Shown: in pieces, positions 1-14,200 of the stretch | Position numbering within the stretch: the first letter of the stretch is position 1 | Layout: each line of letters begins with the position of its first letter | Source of the DNA: Ptiloglossa arizonensis | Lineage: Eukaryota; Arthropoda; Insecta; Hymenoptera; Colletidae | Reading direction: 5' to 3' | DNA: 64,000 bases | NCBI RefSeq assembly: GCF_051014685.1 | Contig: NC_135055.1 | Span: 7,862,001-7,926,000 of the forward strand | Program-made: the position numbers and the translations under genes | The notes under the pieces: model-generated | Databases searched by the model: none | Seen by the model: the letters and a program-made list of their open reading frames with translations, nothing else | Told to the model about the DNA's origin: nothing

Positions 1-2121
1 TCTTAACAAGAAGAATGGTCTCTGATGGTGCATTATTCTTATCTAACAACTATCAGAACGATTTAATTTCTAGTTATTCTAGTATTTCTAGTTAAAAGTG
101 TGAATTAGTTATTCCACACAATATTTGTATATTAAATCGTCTAAAGCCTTATATATTAGTGAAGCAACCACTGTTTTATATTCTACCCATTCAGAAATAT
201 CTATTCTGTATTTTTCAATAGTTTTTTACGACGAATCATTTCCTCGACTGTTCCACGATTTATTGTGGACACTCTGTACATTATATATGCACGTACATTA
301 AAACCGTATGGTAAACGGTTTCTGTATTACCCGTTTCTCAGAAGAACCGCTTAAAATTTCGAGACACGCGTCGCTCTGCTGGAAAAAATTCCCGTACGTA
401 GCCTCCACTTTTCCCCCAGAAGTCTAGTTCTTTTTCCATACCCGCCTGAATAACTGGAGCGTGCACGTACCGGTCCCAATACAACTGTCGGGCCCACGCT
501 ACCGGTTTCCCAGTTCTGTAACGCGCTAATCAGCGTTTATGCAACTATTTCGAAGGAATGCCGTGGATCAACGAAACCGTTACGATGCGATTACGATTTT
601 TACAAGTTTTAATTACCCTTGCGTACATTACGTATGCAGTTTACTATCGTAAATTTCGTACTGCCGTGGAAAACGATACTTTTCGATCATTTTTCGTCGA
701 AAGTGTTTTACATTTATTCGCGCTCGAAGTTAATTCCAATAATGGCGCGAGGTTTTCAACGGTGTAGATAGTGTGACACGTTCTCAGGGAAATGTCACGT
801 CGTTTCCACGAGTCTCTAGGGTATTTTGAATATACCCTATTTGAGGAAAATGGTGTCCTTTATAGAAACAGTTAATTGTATATAGAATGGACATCTTCTC
901 GTGTGATTTTCTCTTATTGTAAAAGTAATTCATCTGTCTCTCTTTTAAAGGAATTAGTTTATAAACCAATTCTTTGAAATATCGAAGGAAAAAGGTATTT
1001 TTTAGACATCAATCTATGTCATTTTTAAAGGAATTAGTTTGTAAACCAATTCTTTGAAATATCGAAGAAAAAAGGTATTTTTTAGACATTCATCTATGTC
1101 ATTTTTAAACGAATTAGTTTGTTTAAACGCTCGAAATATTGGCGTGTTAGATATAAATGATTTTGAAATATCAGAGAGAAAAGAGTGGTTAATTGTAAAA
1201 CTTGTTATTTGAAATGGAATAACTTTGTTCTCAATCTCTCGTACCTCTAAATGCGACAAAGATCTGAAATCGGTCAAAGATGAACGGTACGTCCCCGTAT
1301 AATATTTGCATTCAAACAATTCGAATATTGCGTTTCTCTGTCCACGGAAGTTCACTCCTCAAAAACAGGCTGCCAGTCAGCCAACCGTTGTTTTGCACAA
1401 GTATGCAATAAACCAGACGGAGTACCACTCTTACGCAGTCCAGGATTTTTTCCATCGCGACGATCAGATGGGTCGTTTTCATACGTTAATACAATCTCGG
1501 CAAATAAATCTCGAGTGATACTGTTATGCGTCCTGTCTCGTCCTGGATATTAAATATCGAAGAGAGGAAGAGAAAGAGAGAAAGAGAGAGGAAGCAGACG
1601 AAAGATAGATAACGTACAGAGGGAGAGGAGAGAAATGAGAATATTAAAATCAATACGCAGTTAAATAGACAACGTAAAGTCACGGTAACTATCAAGTGAA
1701 TAGTTAACACCTGATAAAACTGCATCGACATATCCTACGAAGTATCTCTCAAATTGTTTATTAAGACTGTCACAAGTCGAGATAGCGTGAATTTACGGAA
1801 CGAATTTAAAATTTCCTGGTATCACGATCAACACGTTCAGGAAGACATCGCGTGAGACTATTTGCAACGCACAACAGGAAACAGTGGCTGGAAAGATGCT
1901 GGAAATTGCAGATTTCCTCTTTCCTATCCGGAAATTATTTACCGTCAATTCTCTTATCGTCTGATCTTTATCTGTTCGTTTATTTTCGATCGTTGCTGTT
2001 TCTGTGCTGTTCGAAATAATTATCTGCTCGATAGACTCATCCCGGGCATCAGAGTCTCTTCCAGGACTCTGTATTTCCAAAGCACGCCGCACGACTAATA
2101 TACCGACGTTTATGTTTGTAG
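1..2121. other. Upstream intron of the cadherin gene, no exon found
   Basis: The first visible cadherin exon starts at 2122 in mid-domain, so this stretch is probably intron and the 5' exons lie outside the window. I see no cadherin-like translation on either strand. It holds a tandem repeat of about 80 bp near 945-1137 and a purine-rich GA tract near 1559-1635. Confidence 0.6.
945..1137. repeat. Tandem repeat, 80-bp unit, about 2.3 copies
   Basis: The block beginning AAAGGAATTAGTTT at about 947 recurs 80 bp later at 1027 and starts again, diverged, near 1107. The copies differ at only a few bases. Confidence 0.8.
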
Positions 2122-2230
2122 GTGACATCGCACCTGTCAGTGACGGTCTACGTGGAGGACATAAACGATCATGCTCCGCAATTTGTCGAGGCGCCTTATC
2201 ACGTAACCGTGGATGAGCTTACACCAGTTG
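2122..2230 (+). CDS. Cadherin exon w1: end of first visible repeat, start of the next
   Basis: The exon follows acceptor TTTGTAG and ends before GTGAGA, leaving phase 1. It encodes the closing strand of a cadherin repeat with the calcium linker DINDHAPQF, then the first strand of the next repeat ending DELTPVG. It cannot be the first exon because it opens in mid-domain. Confidence 0.85.
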
Positions 2231-5200
2231 GTGAGACACACTGCATACCAAGTAGTCTTAGGTTGCGTTGCACTCGAGGGTTTTTTTTTTTTTTTATTTT
2301 CAGAGGACAGTTTCGACTGTTCAGTATTACCAAAGAGTGGAACAATATCTAGAATCGTGTTTGTAAAATCAGGAATTTTTCTTTTTCTTTTTTTTGTATA
2401 TATTTACAAAACTGGTAATACATAATACATAATAATTGGTAATTCATTTTGTAAAGTGGAATCACGCGCGTGGATGATTAATACTTGGTAAAGCATTGGA
2501 TGAAGTAATTTACAGTAAACAAATAAATAAAAAATGCTGAATAAAATTTCTTCGTAGAGGCCTTCGTTTTCGAGATAATCGGTTTTGAAAGTAAACGTAC
2601 CACGTGTCCAAGTCTCAACGTTCCCTGTCACTTAATATGCTTGTACCATCTGTATAGGCTAATCATATAAGGTTAAATATAAGGAAACGATGGCTTTGGT
2701 TATAAATTATTACTGATTGCCCATAAACGCGATCCACGTCTACAATGAAACTATTAAACCAAGTTTAACAACCCTACTTATCTTCAAATATAATTTTTTC
2801 GTAAACAAATGCTTCTACGAACAAATTTTACCGTATAATCTTCCTTCAATTTGTCAAGACGAATCGTTAAAGTTCGGTTTCAGGAGTTTCGCATACAATA
2901 TATAATACTAGGTTGTTTAATAAGTTTCGTCGTTAGATAAAATTTATTAAACAGCATAGTACTAGGTTGCTCAAGAAGTTTTATTGAACGACAAAACTTA
3001 TCGAACAACCTATTAGTATTCACTCGAACAGTAATTTGAAACTTGTGCGTTGTTTCACAATATATGATATACATATGTCCGCACGTTAGATACTTCCAGG
3101 TGCCAAGTATCCTATTTATGTAATAGGACGCACAGTAACTTAAAAAAAATGTCCTTTTCACGAAAATATTTTACGTCTTCAACGAATACAATAATTTTGT
3201 ATCGAATAAAGATCACGAGCAATGCTTCCGAGGAACTCTTGCTTAGTCGGTGGAACGTTCCACGGCCGAGTGGAACTTCGAAAGCGTTAGATCCCGAACC
3301 GTGAACCGAGTTTCGTGTCTGATCGCAGGTGTCACGATATTCCGTGGGATTCACGCGATAGACGGCGACAAACCAAACACGCCAAACAGCGATGTCCACT
3401 ACGCGATAGTGAAAGGCAACGAGCAGGGTAAATTTTCACTCGAATCCGGTCACAGAACCGCTCTCATACTCCGCAAATCGGTGGACTACGACAATGGCGA
3501 TCGTGAGTTCACGCTGGTCATTGCGGCTACGGTGAGTACACGATATTACGCGCGAGAGTTGCTATTCGCCGAGAAGCCAATTCAACCTGGGTGAAAGTCC
3601 TTTGTCATTCGATATCATCGCGATAATTTCTGCTAACTGGCGCGTCATTGTCGGCTCCTACGCTCGTTGATGTTTCAGGACCGTGGTGTACCGGCGAAGA
3701 CAACCAACACAACCGTGATGATCACGATACTGGACAACGACGATCTCGACCCAAAGTTCACGCGGGACGTGTACAGGGCGAAGATTCACGAGTTCTATCC
3801 CATGCCGGTAAATATCAATGATTCATGACTGATCACACGGTGTTCGATACTTGAGTAGCTAGGAGTCTTGAGATGCTAAGAGTCTTGAGAAGATAGAAGT
3901 CTTGAGAAGCTAGGAGTCTTGAGAAGCTAGGAGTCTTCAGAAGCTAGGAGTCTTGAGAAACTAGGATTTATGAGAAGCTAGGAGTCTTCAGAAACTAGAA
4001 GTCTTTAGATGCTAGGAGTCTTCAGAAGCTAGGAGTCTTGAGAAACTAGGATTTATGAGAAGCTAGGAGTCTTCAGAAACTAGAAGTCTTTAGAAGTTAG
4101 GAGTTTTTAGAATCTAGGAGTCTTCAGAAACTAGGAGTCTTGAAAAGCTAGGAGTCTTCAGAAACTAGGAGTTTTGAAAAGTTAGGAGTCTTTAGAATCT
4201 AGGAGTTTTAAGAAGCTGGGTTAGGTCTTTTTGGTTGGTTCTTCTAATTTGAGATGTAGTACTACATTCTTCGGGAAGCTGACGTTAGGAGCTATTCACT
4301 GTTTAAACGATAAGAGATTGTTCCACGAGCACGAGGATTGTCTATTCTTTTATAAGTTACAATTGAGATCTTGGTGACGTTTCATAAGATCTCATAAAGT
4401 TGGGATCCATTGATGTACTGTAGTATTACGTCTTCCAATATACGGAAGATGAAAGTTATATGCTGAAAGAAGAAACTGGTCTCTAAAACGAGTCCTTGTT
4501 TACTCGAATTGTTTATTATTCCAATACCGAACAGAAATCCTTCGGGTACCAATTATGGCGATCTCCTTTAGAGAATTTACCGTTTCTCTCGTATCTTTGA
4601 TGACGTTAGGCTAGAGATACTATTATCCTGAAAGTTTATTGATCCGATACTAATAAAAAGTTTTTTAGGTACTAAATCCGGTAGAGAATTCATAAATAAA
4701 TTTCGTTATCGTTTCGTCGTTTCTTCAATCTTTGGTCAGGTTAAGAACCAATTTAGATAACTCCGATACGATAAAACTAGTCCCATTATTAGACATCGAG
4801 GTTCCCTTATCCTAAACATTTATTATTCCAATACTAATAAGTTACTCGGGCGTTAAATCTGATAGAGAATTCATAAATAAATTTCGTTATCGGTTCTTTG
4901 GTTCTTCGATTTCCGAGAAGGTTAAGAATTCACCTGAACCCGCTCTGACCCCGATACGTTGAAATTGTCGATCCGAGCGAATTTGTTTTTCTAGAAAGAG
5001 CGAGGAATCGATGTCGTGAAAAACGTCGCGACTCGAGGAAGCGATGCGCCTCGATGGCTCTATAGAAAGTTCTCCAGAGTTCGTTTGTTCCGTAATATGC
5101 GACTTCCATCGACGATCATCCACCGTCGCGCATTGACGCGGTCATTGCCGGCGGATATACCTAACACAAGTGGCGAAGAGCGGCTGGTTCGTGATTGCGT

Positions 5201-8200
5201 AATCGTGTAATCTTCGACTGGTTTTACAGTTATAACGTAATAATTTCTAGTACGAAATTACAAACTGTTGTACGATATTGCACCATCGCGTCGGCAAATG
5301 CCTGATCAACGTTGACACAATTTTTCCAAGTACCTCTCGAATTTTCAATTAGCCAGAAACCTTCCACGAAACGTTTCATTACGCGAACGGTGTCAATTCG
5401 GAAAGGAAAAATTAACGCGTATGTTAATCCACGCGGTTCTATTAGACTCTTGCGTATGGTCAATTTTTCCACGAACGAAACTGGATTTCTTTCACCTGCT
5501 GTGTGCTTCTTCTGTGGTATTTCTGTAATTCGGTTCGTTACAGGAAACTAGTATTTCCGCAACATTGTTGTATAAGCCAATTCCGTTCTAAATTCGTCAA
5601 CCACGAGTCGCTATTTGAATAATTGTACGATTTTTTTTCAACGAGGAAGCTCGTTGCAACGAAACGTTCGATTTCTCCGAATGTCCCTGTTTTCGCCTCT
5701 GAAACGACCGCATCCCGATCATAATTCGCGCGGAGTGTGCGAAAGCGCGAAAGAGGAGCACCGAATCGAACTTCACAGTCAAGTGACACGGATAAATTTG
5801 AAAATAAATATCCTCGCCGCGATAACAATTCATTTGGAAAGTTCGATACTGTTTTCTGTCCCATTAACGGCGCTGTTCGTCGCGACGAATGTCTCGTACG
5901 CTTACACGCGACGCTCGTGATCCAGACTGTGCTACATTGCACTTACGGAGAATGTCAAAGGTTAATACTTTCTTCCGCGAGAACCTTGACGTATAAATTT
6001 CATTCCAATGGAAAACATGATCGCGCAATTCCGTTCGCCGCAATAGATATCGCGGCGCGCGCCACGTTCGACTTTCGAGCGCAGCGCCGAGTTGTTCGAT
6101 GAGATTTATCGCGATTATATTTGAGGTTAGAGAACGACGATTGCCGGGACGTACCCCGATGCACTTGGAAAGCGTACACTGACATATTGAAAGTTTAATT
6201 TCCGTCGATTTATATAGCTTCGACAAGTTTAAATTTATGAATGAAACCCGTAAGTGGTAACTTAAACGGAGGTGGGGCGCATTAAGTGTTACGAGCATAG
6301 TTTCTCTGGGAAATTATTGACCGTAGCGAAACAATTCTTGCTTATATTTTAAAGATGTACGAGTATGATCAAGTAGCTTATCAGGACACCATCTGCAATT
6401 TTCAAAGATGGAACGACGCGGTTTTGAAAATTTTCACCTTGTACCGAGAGTAAATAAAATGGACATAAATGTCAACGTAAATGTCATTTATTTAAATAAA
6501 TACCGTGTTCTTTTTATACAAAGTAGATTAGAATCAAAATGGTTCAAATTGAAAAATTTCGATCACAGAAATGAAGGATACCTCGTTGCTCTTCCGATGA
6601 TACCTAAAGGTGGACACAATGGGAGCTGTGCCCCACAGAAAAGGAATTTTGTTCCATTTTCTGAACAGTATAATTTCTATAAACATATTTGGAATTCGTA
6701 CCAGTGTAACGCAAAAAATTCTACAACCTCGTTGATTCACTCACATTGACGGGATATATACGAGGAAACCAAACATCATTAAAAAAAAAATCCGACAAAT
6801 CCGCTTACCTCCAGCAGGGTGATGGGGTCAGGATTATCGCTCCGTTGGGAAATCCCTAGCATGGCTTAAATGATACCACGAGGGTCGGCTAAGGTTTCAG
6901 CGATTCACCAGACGGATTCGCGGTTCTGCTTGAGCTTGTCTGCCGAACTTGCTCCCTGGAGCCTTGGTAGGGAGGAATATACCAAACCCCACCAGAGCCG
7001 ACCGATAGTTAGGGCCATCATAGTTTATTTCGACATCATAGTGGCAGTCGTAGTTTATTTCGCGGTTAGAGTTGGTGAATTGATGCATCAATTTGTAAAC
7101 TGTTGCTCCTTATAGAAATCTCCATTTCTATAAGGAGATAGAAATGTCTCGCATGTGAGATCACTCAGGTGTGCTGATTACGGTGTATTAAATACCACGA
7201 GACTTAAAACCCACTTATCTCGCACAGGACAATCAACGGTGTACTTCTAGGAACGATAAAGTTGATTGTCCCGTGTGAGATAAGGGAGATAAGATCTTTT
7301 CCAGAGCAATCTGTTTATCATTCCTTAGTTCGTGTGGTACCGACAGTGGAACAATCTTTCCCAACATTCTGATCACCGAATTTGAATCCCACTCAGGGAC
7401 ACTCTCTCTTCGACTGTCCAATATACAATCGATCTCTCACGATAGATACATCTTCGAAAAAGCTCCGTTCCGTTTTAAAAAGACCTTCCACGTTTGTGTC
7501 TTGTAGGACTACCCGATCTTCACGCAGATAAACTTCAGTACACCGATCCAGGCGACCGACTGCGACCGAGACATCAACGTGCCGGTCCGCTATGACATAA
7601 TATCCGGCAACGAGCGTGGCTTCTTCCAGCTGGACCCCAAGAACGGCACCCTGTTCCTGAAACGAGCAATCGACCTGGACGCCGAAAGAAACTTACCATC
7701 GAACACCTTCACCTTGCAGATCCACGCGTCCCAAGTGGATAACCCACTAAAGACAGCAGTGGCAAGAATCGAGATCGAGGTGTTGGATCTGAACGACAAC
7801 CTGCCGGAATTCGAGGTGGACCTTTACAATATCAGTATCGTGGAAAATCTACCGAATGGTTTCAGCGTGCTGCAGGTGATCGCTCGTGATAGGGACCAAG
7901 ATGAGAACGGTCAGTTCGACTACGAGCTCCGAGACCCGTCAGGTGCCTTCTTCGTGGATCCTAGATCAGGTTGGCTGACTGTGAAGGATCAGTCGGTTTT
8001 GGACCGTGAGAAACGCGACCATTTGCAAATGAAGGTTCTGGCTATAGAAAGGCAGGTCAGCGTCGTTCATCAAGATGGCTCGAGAAGAGCAAACGGTTCG
8101 TCGGTGGACGTTGAGGTGACGTTGCTCGACGCCAACGATAACAATCCAATTTTCGTGCCTGGGAATCTCTACGAGCTAGTCGCCAAAAGTGACTACAAGG

Positions 8201-11200
8201 TTGGCACTGTGCTTGGCCAGGTCCACGCGATCGACGATGATCAAGGTCCCAATGGTATGGTCAAGTACAGACTACAGAAACCGGGGAACTCGACTACTCG
8301 CACCCCGCCCTTTCACGTGGACGAAATCACTGGTATGATCACCGTCTCCGAGACTCCGATCCTCGAGGGAAGACACGCCATCTTCGTCGAGGCTGCGGAT
8401 CAACCGGCGAATCCTAGCGAGAGGAGGTTCTCGCTAGCTGTCGTTACCATCGATGTCTTTAGATCAAATGGTGAGCTTCCTCTATGAGTGTTTGGGTGCT
8501 AAGAGTACTTTATGTTGCTGAGAAGATGCGTTGAAAGATAATTTGGTCACGAATGTGGAGTGTCTGTTTGGAAATTGGTCGTTTCTTCTTTTTCGAAAAT
8601 ATCTGACACATTTAACATTCTTCGAATAATTTTGTAATAATTTTATAATTCTCGTTTCCTTAATTTGCACGCACGAAATATATTGGCACAGTTCGATCGT
8701 TTCATTCTGAGACACTGTACACGGCAAACATATGTAGCCAACAATCTTAGGGTCGCCCAAGGTCATTTAATCCACTATGAATCATTTCACGCACGATTTC
8801 TACTTCTACTTTATCACAACTGGTTTCTACATTCAGAGATAAAGATGGCCCGCAGGTATGCGCATACAGGTGAGAGATAAGGAAGTAGGGTAGTCACATA
8901 TCGTGGTGGGAGTACTTTTCGGTGGTATTGGACGGACGATTGATTTTGTTACAACTCGAATATTTTCCGTGCGATCGTTTCTTTCTTTTACGAACTTCTT
9001 TATCGAATTTTCCCCAGCCCTTTCTGCGTTGTTGTAAGAAATCCATTCACGATTGACACATTTTCCTATCGTGTGTGCTTTCTCAGCCGTAGATATCTAT
9101 ACTCTGTATCTCTAGGTTATTCGTCACATGTAGTACTTTCTATATCTTCGGCTGGAATTCTATCGCGTCACGTGCCGGATAGAGAATGCTAAAACATTTT
9201 TGCGCGAAATATTCTCGCGATGTTTCTGGAGTGGAAGAAATTTCGATTGCAATCGAAACGATTAGTACCCAATGATAACTTGAAAGTTTATTCTTTTGCT
9301 TTCGTATGTGAGCTCTACTGTTCTTGCTCCATCCTTTTCGGGTATAATTGAAACATAAATTCAACGATCCTCGTTCAATAAGTCCTGATGTTTCGTATTG
9401 TAATTTTATAATAGTACGTTATGTACTAATTTTAATACGTTCTAATACGGTACATGCAGTAATCTTTAATATATATAATACCCAACTAATAAATTGATCA
9501 CCCATCTGCTTATACTCTACCATAATGTGTTATGTACTAATTTTAATGTGTTCTAATACGGTATGTAGTAATTTTAATATATTTAATACGCAACTGATGA
9601 ATCGTTCACCCATCTGCTTATATTCTCGAGCGCAGGTAAAAAGTTTTTTTTATTTTCCATTTGCGTTGAAGGACCAGAGTCATTGGAACCAGACTTCGTG
9701 GGAGCTCCTTATGAGTTTTGGGTTGGTGCCAATGTGCCAGTAGGCACTAGCGTCGGTCAAATCCGCTTAAACGACGCTGTAAAGACGAACGATTTGATCT
9801 ACGACCTCCTGCACGGCTACGAAGAAGGGGGTAAATACTCAGAGAAAATTCAATGATTATTACACGGAGTGTTTCGACATTTCTTGAGACCAGGAGGAAA
9901 TGTTTTTCGATAAGTGTAAAGTAATACCAGATTCAGATTAGATCATCTTTTAAAGTCTTTAATTACGGATATTGAACATTATCACGTGTCTTGGTAGACC
10001 CTCAATCGCGTTATTGATCTGTCCAAAACATTCTGGTGTCGTAGAATAACATTCTCCTCTGAAATTCAATCTTTGGTTTGCACGTTGATCGATAAGAAGA
10101 AAATTGTAAGAATTACAATCGAAAATGGAGTATCCTTAGCAGCTCACATTTGTTAAATTTGGACTTCTCGAACACCGTACGTTGGAGACCTCCATCTAAC
10201 TGTCTCGTGTCATATTAAAACTTCATACTGCCAGCAAGGTGACTCTTTTCCCATTAATCATTCCTCGGAACCGTCCCTCAAGGTTTTTAATCAATCGTTA
10301 AATTCAGAAGCGATAGGGAATTTCCGTTATAGAAATTGTAACTCTCCTTGTAAAACCTTTAACGACCTTCCAAGCATACCTTGCAACCCTAACCGGTGCA
10401 TCACTCGCGAGAAGCATCTACCCCTCATGCTAATACGTAACACATGGTGCATACATATGGAATTTCAGTTCCCTTCGCTGTGGAGGAACGTTCAGGAACG
10501 ATCACGGTTGTCGACGAAATCGAAAGGTTCGATCGGTCGATGTTCGACTTCGAGGCGGTCGTTACCGACGAGAGGGAGCTGATGTTGATCACCAACGTCT
10601 CGATCCACGTGGTGGACCCTAACGACGAGAGGGGCATTTTCACCAAGTGAGCGAGACCATTTATTTACTGACGATGTACACACTTTGGCGCTTTAACGAG
10701 CGCAAAGTGAAACCCGCGGGTCAAGATTGCTTTTGTTTCTCCTCGTAATTAGAGATTCGAGATCGATGTTAGAGATAACGAATCCTTCTCAACTTGTTCA
10801 CCGGGTTTAATTTTCATCTGGATAATGTTTCGACGATGTAAATGAAAAGATAACACGATGGTACGTGGTGGGAAGGGGAGATACTCGTGAAAGCAGTCGT
10901 GACCGTGGTATACTTTAGTGTTGGGTGTTTAGAGAAGGAGGATAAACGATGTACTTTCTGGACAGTGTGGTCAGGTCAAACTGAATTGATCGCTCAAGGT
11001 TACTCTCTTGATTATGAAGCACGTCAGGTATAATTCCTACCTTTACGTCAATTTGGTGAGTGGAGAAAACAAACGTTCGAGAGGATAGTCTTTGAATGAC
11101 CTTGACCGACCAATTGTATCTATTGTGGCACATTAGGAACTTGGATGCATCATCGTGGGTTTATAGGGTCCTGTAACGAGTGACAAGGGATTGCAAAATT

Positions 11201-14200
11201 GATCGAGCAGTAGCTGCGTTATTAAAATAGTCATCTATTGAAAGAATTTCAGTAAAAATATTTGCACAGACATTGAATTTTTTTGTTTTGTTTTCGATGT
11301 ATTAAAGAATATTTAGTTTATTATTGATAACACGAGACAGATTCGGTTTTCGGAATCAAACGTAATTCAGATAGTAACTACACTTGCCCTCGAGCAAAAT
11401 TAATATTCACCACTGTTCGAGTAATTACAAATGGTACTGTATATTGGTCGATGTGTCTCATTTTGTAAATTGTCCTTTGAATTTAATCAAATGCAAATTT
11501 CAATTTTAATTCAATCGATTCGCAATACAAATACGTTCGGTACGTCGAACGAGAGGGAGTAGAAATATTGTACGTACGACCCTCCTTCAAAGCGAAATAA
11601 TCTACAATTCCATTTATTAAAATCTAACCTCAAATATGTCATCCGGCTGTCCGATTCCAACACAAACTATCCTTATCTTAAATAATATCGAAACGCCTGC
11701 ACCATGGACACAGTATACATATTCATAGCAGTGAAAAGTACACGGATACTGAATAAATTGAAATTGGAATAAATTTAAAACAACTTTTTACCGTTCGTTT
11801 TTTATGTAAAAATCTGAGTTTCCGTTTATCATATAAATTGCTCTCAATTTTTGAGCTTCGTTGTCCTTAAATTCGTGTTAAGTTTACAAAAGATTCGCTT
11901 GTTTCGTCGTATTATAAACAAGTGAAACGACTGTTCCGAACAAAAAGTACTCGTTTGAATTTAAACATTTCAAAACAATATATATACACATTCATTTGTT
12001 TCTTTCGTTCTTAAAATCGTTTCGATCTTGTACAAATCTGAGCAATGAATTGTAATATTTATTATCTCCTCTACGAATAATTTTTCGCTATATCAAAACG
12101 GTACTAAAAACGTACCATAATAATCGAACGAAAACTGATTTCCAAAAAATAATAAATGTTACGGTTTATCGCTTAAATTTGCCAAAACACAAGGAAACTT
12201 GTATTTAACGATATCGTTAAACTACCCTGTCATTGGGTCACGGTAACAAGTTCCCATTAACCGTAACAAACATCGTAATAAAGACAAACGTCGAACACTC
12301 GCCACTGCACCGTCACGTGCTACCCATTACTTGCGAAAGGTAACGAGGATAAGAACCATCCCACCATGTTGCTCGTAATGGGAACGGGAGTGTCGATTTC
12401 GTTTCACGAGAATGACGGTAGTAAAACGAATCCTCGACGGAATTCAAGTTCGGCCAAGAGACGCGCGTGATTATTACAGGGTAATTGATACGTTGATTTC
12501 GCTCCGCGAGCTCGGGAGCAAACACGGCGAAAGGTCAGGAGTCAACGGCACCGGGGTCGGGGTTCTGTTTGCTTACCCGGAAACTCGATGGCTGTTGATT
12601 GCAGGGGAACGACCACCGCTCCTCTGGTCTTCCACGCCAAGGAGAACGTCCCTGGCACGTACATTGGGCAAGTGCTCCCACAGAATAACACCGGCACCAC
12701 CGCCACCGGCGCTCGGTTTTTTATCGTCAATCAACAAGATGTCCCCGACATCTCTATCAACGAGGACGGCGCCCTGTATGCACCGCAAGGTCTCGATCGC
12801 GAGACCAGACAGAACTATAGCATCACCGTAATTGCCGAGAGTCTTCGCGGTGTTGGAGTTTTCCAAGTAAGTTCTCCATTGGTAATTAAGCCGCGTCGAA
12901 GCGCGGTAACCGTCTCGTGGAATGGTACGGGGGCTCGGGTGGGGGAAACGGGGGCGTGGCTGTGCGCGATCGGGTGCGACGAACTCGTTAAACGGGGGAA
13001 TTTCTTTTCCGGGTTCAAAGAGGGCGGGGAATTGATTGAGTCCGTTTCCTTTCAAGAACGGGAGGGATGATAATGTACTTTGGCTACCCGTATCGGAGAA
13101 CACAGTCGCCTGGGATGGAGAAAAGTGGACGATGAAATTATTTGACAAGTTCGAGCGATTTGTTTTGTGCGGTTGTCGCGGGAAGTTAATCGGTCCACTT
13201 AAAGAGTTATCTTCGCGTTGAAAGGGTATAGTGGTAGGTTTTTTTTTTTTATTGGAAGATCGTTCGAAGGCTCGAATGTAATTTAAAACGGGTTCGTTGA
13301 AAAAATGGTAGGAATAACTTGTTCTTGAAAAATAAATATAGTATACGGGTCAAGAGATTGCATCTGATGTTATGGCAGGTTCTATTGGTTTAGAAGAAAG
13401 TATTGTGTATATATAGATTCGGAAGATTGTTCGGAGGCTTAAAAGTAATTTAAAACGGGTTCGTTGAAAAAATTGTAGGAATAACTTGTTCTTGAAAAAT
13501 AAATATAGTATACGGGTCAAGAGATTGCATCTGATGTTATGGTAGGTTCTACTGATTTAGAGGAAAATATTGTGTATATATAGATTCCTCAATGTGTAAT
13601 ATTGGTCGTAACTCCAGATGCAATTTTCTTGATCGCGTACTATACATTGATTTTGTTTTATTCGATCAAAAGACGATATTTTATTTTAAAAACCTTTTTA
13701 TTCTAAAGATTTGAAATATCCCTTTCTTTTGGAAACTAACGTACTTATCTTTCAAAAAGAACTCAGAAAAAAAAAGATCGAAAATATTAACGTTAAAAAA
13801 TTCGTAATGAAGCTATTACACCTCCCCAATTGACAATCGTTCAGTTATTCTATATGGAAGTGTAGAATCTATAAAAATGTTCATTTACAAGGTATACGTG
13901 TATCACTTCTGTAAAAGAAACTAAAAGCTCGTATAAACTCTTTTCCTAAATTTGTGCTTTCAGACATCTTAGAAACTTTCACGATACGGTAATACCACGA
14001 TCGGAAGTAAACAAACCAGTTATGTTTGCGTTCCTTTTTGTATTTCTCGAGTACGACGAAAGTTTGGTAAGCAATCACTTGGATATTAAACTCGAAGAAG
14101 AGCGGTGAGGGGAAAGGTTCCGTTGACAGGCTGGATAGTTAATGCGATATGGATTCGAATACTGGTTCGGTAAACTGCGTGGGTTTTGTCCCCCTATAAA

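Larger units (their letters stand above)
3808..7506. other. Long cadherin intron with minisatellite and hairpins
   Basis: This intron of about 3.7 kb contains the 17-bp minisatellite and two hairpins (7106-7137 and 7214-7284). It also has a moderately GC-rich patch at about 6800-7030 that I cannot assign. Its open frames are short and overlap on both strands. Confidence 0.7.

Noticed and set aside
12412..13148. Overlapping long frames on both strands around exon w7
   Set aside because: They are shadows of the cadherin exon and its GC-rich flank. Only the frame 12605-12866 has cadherin motifs and matching splice phases.
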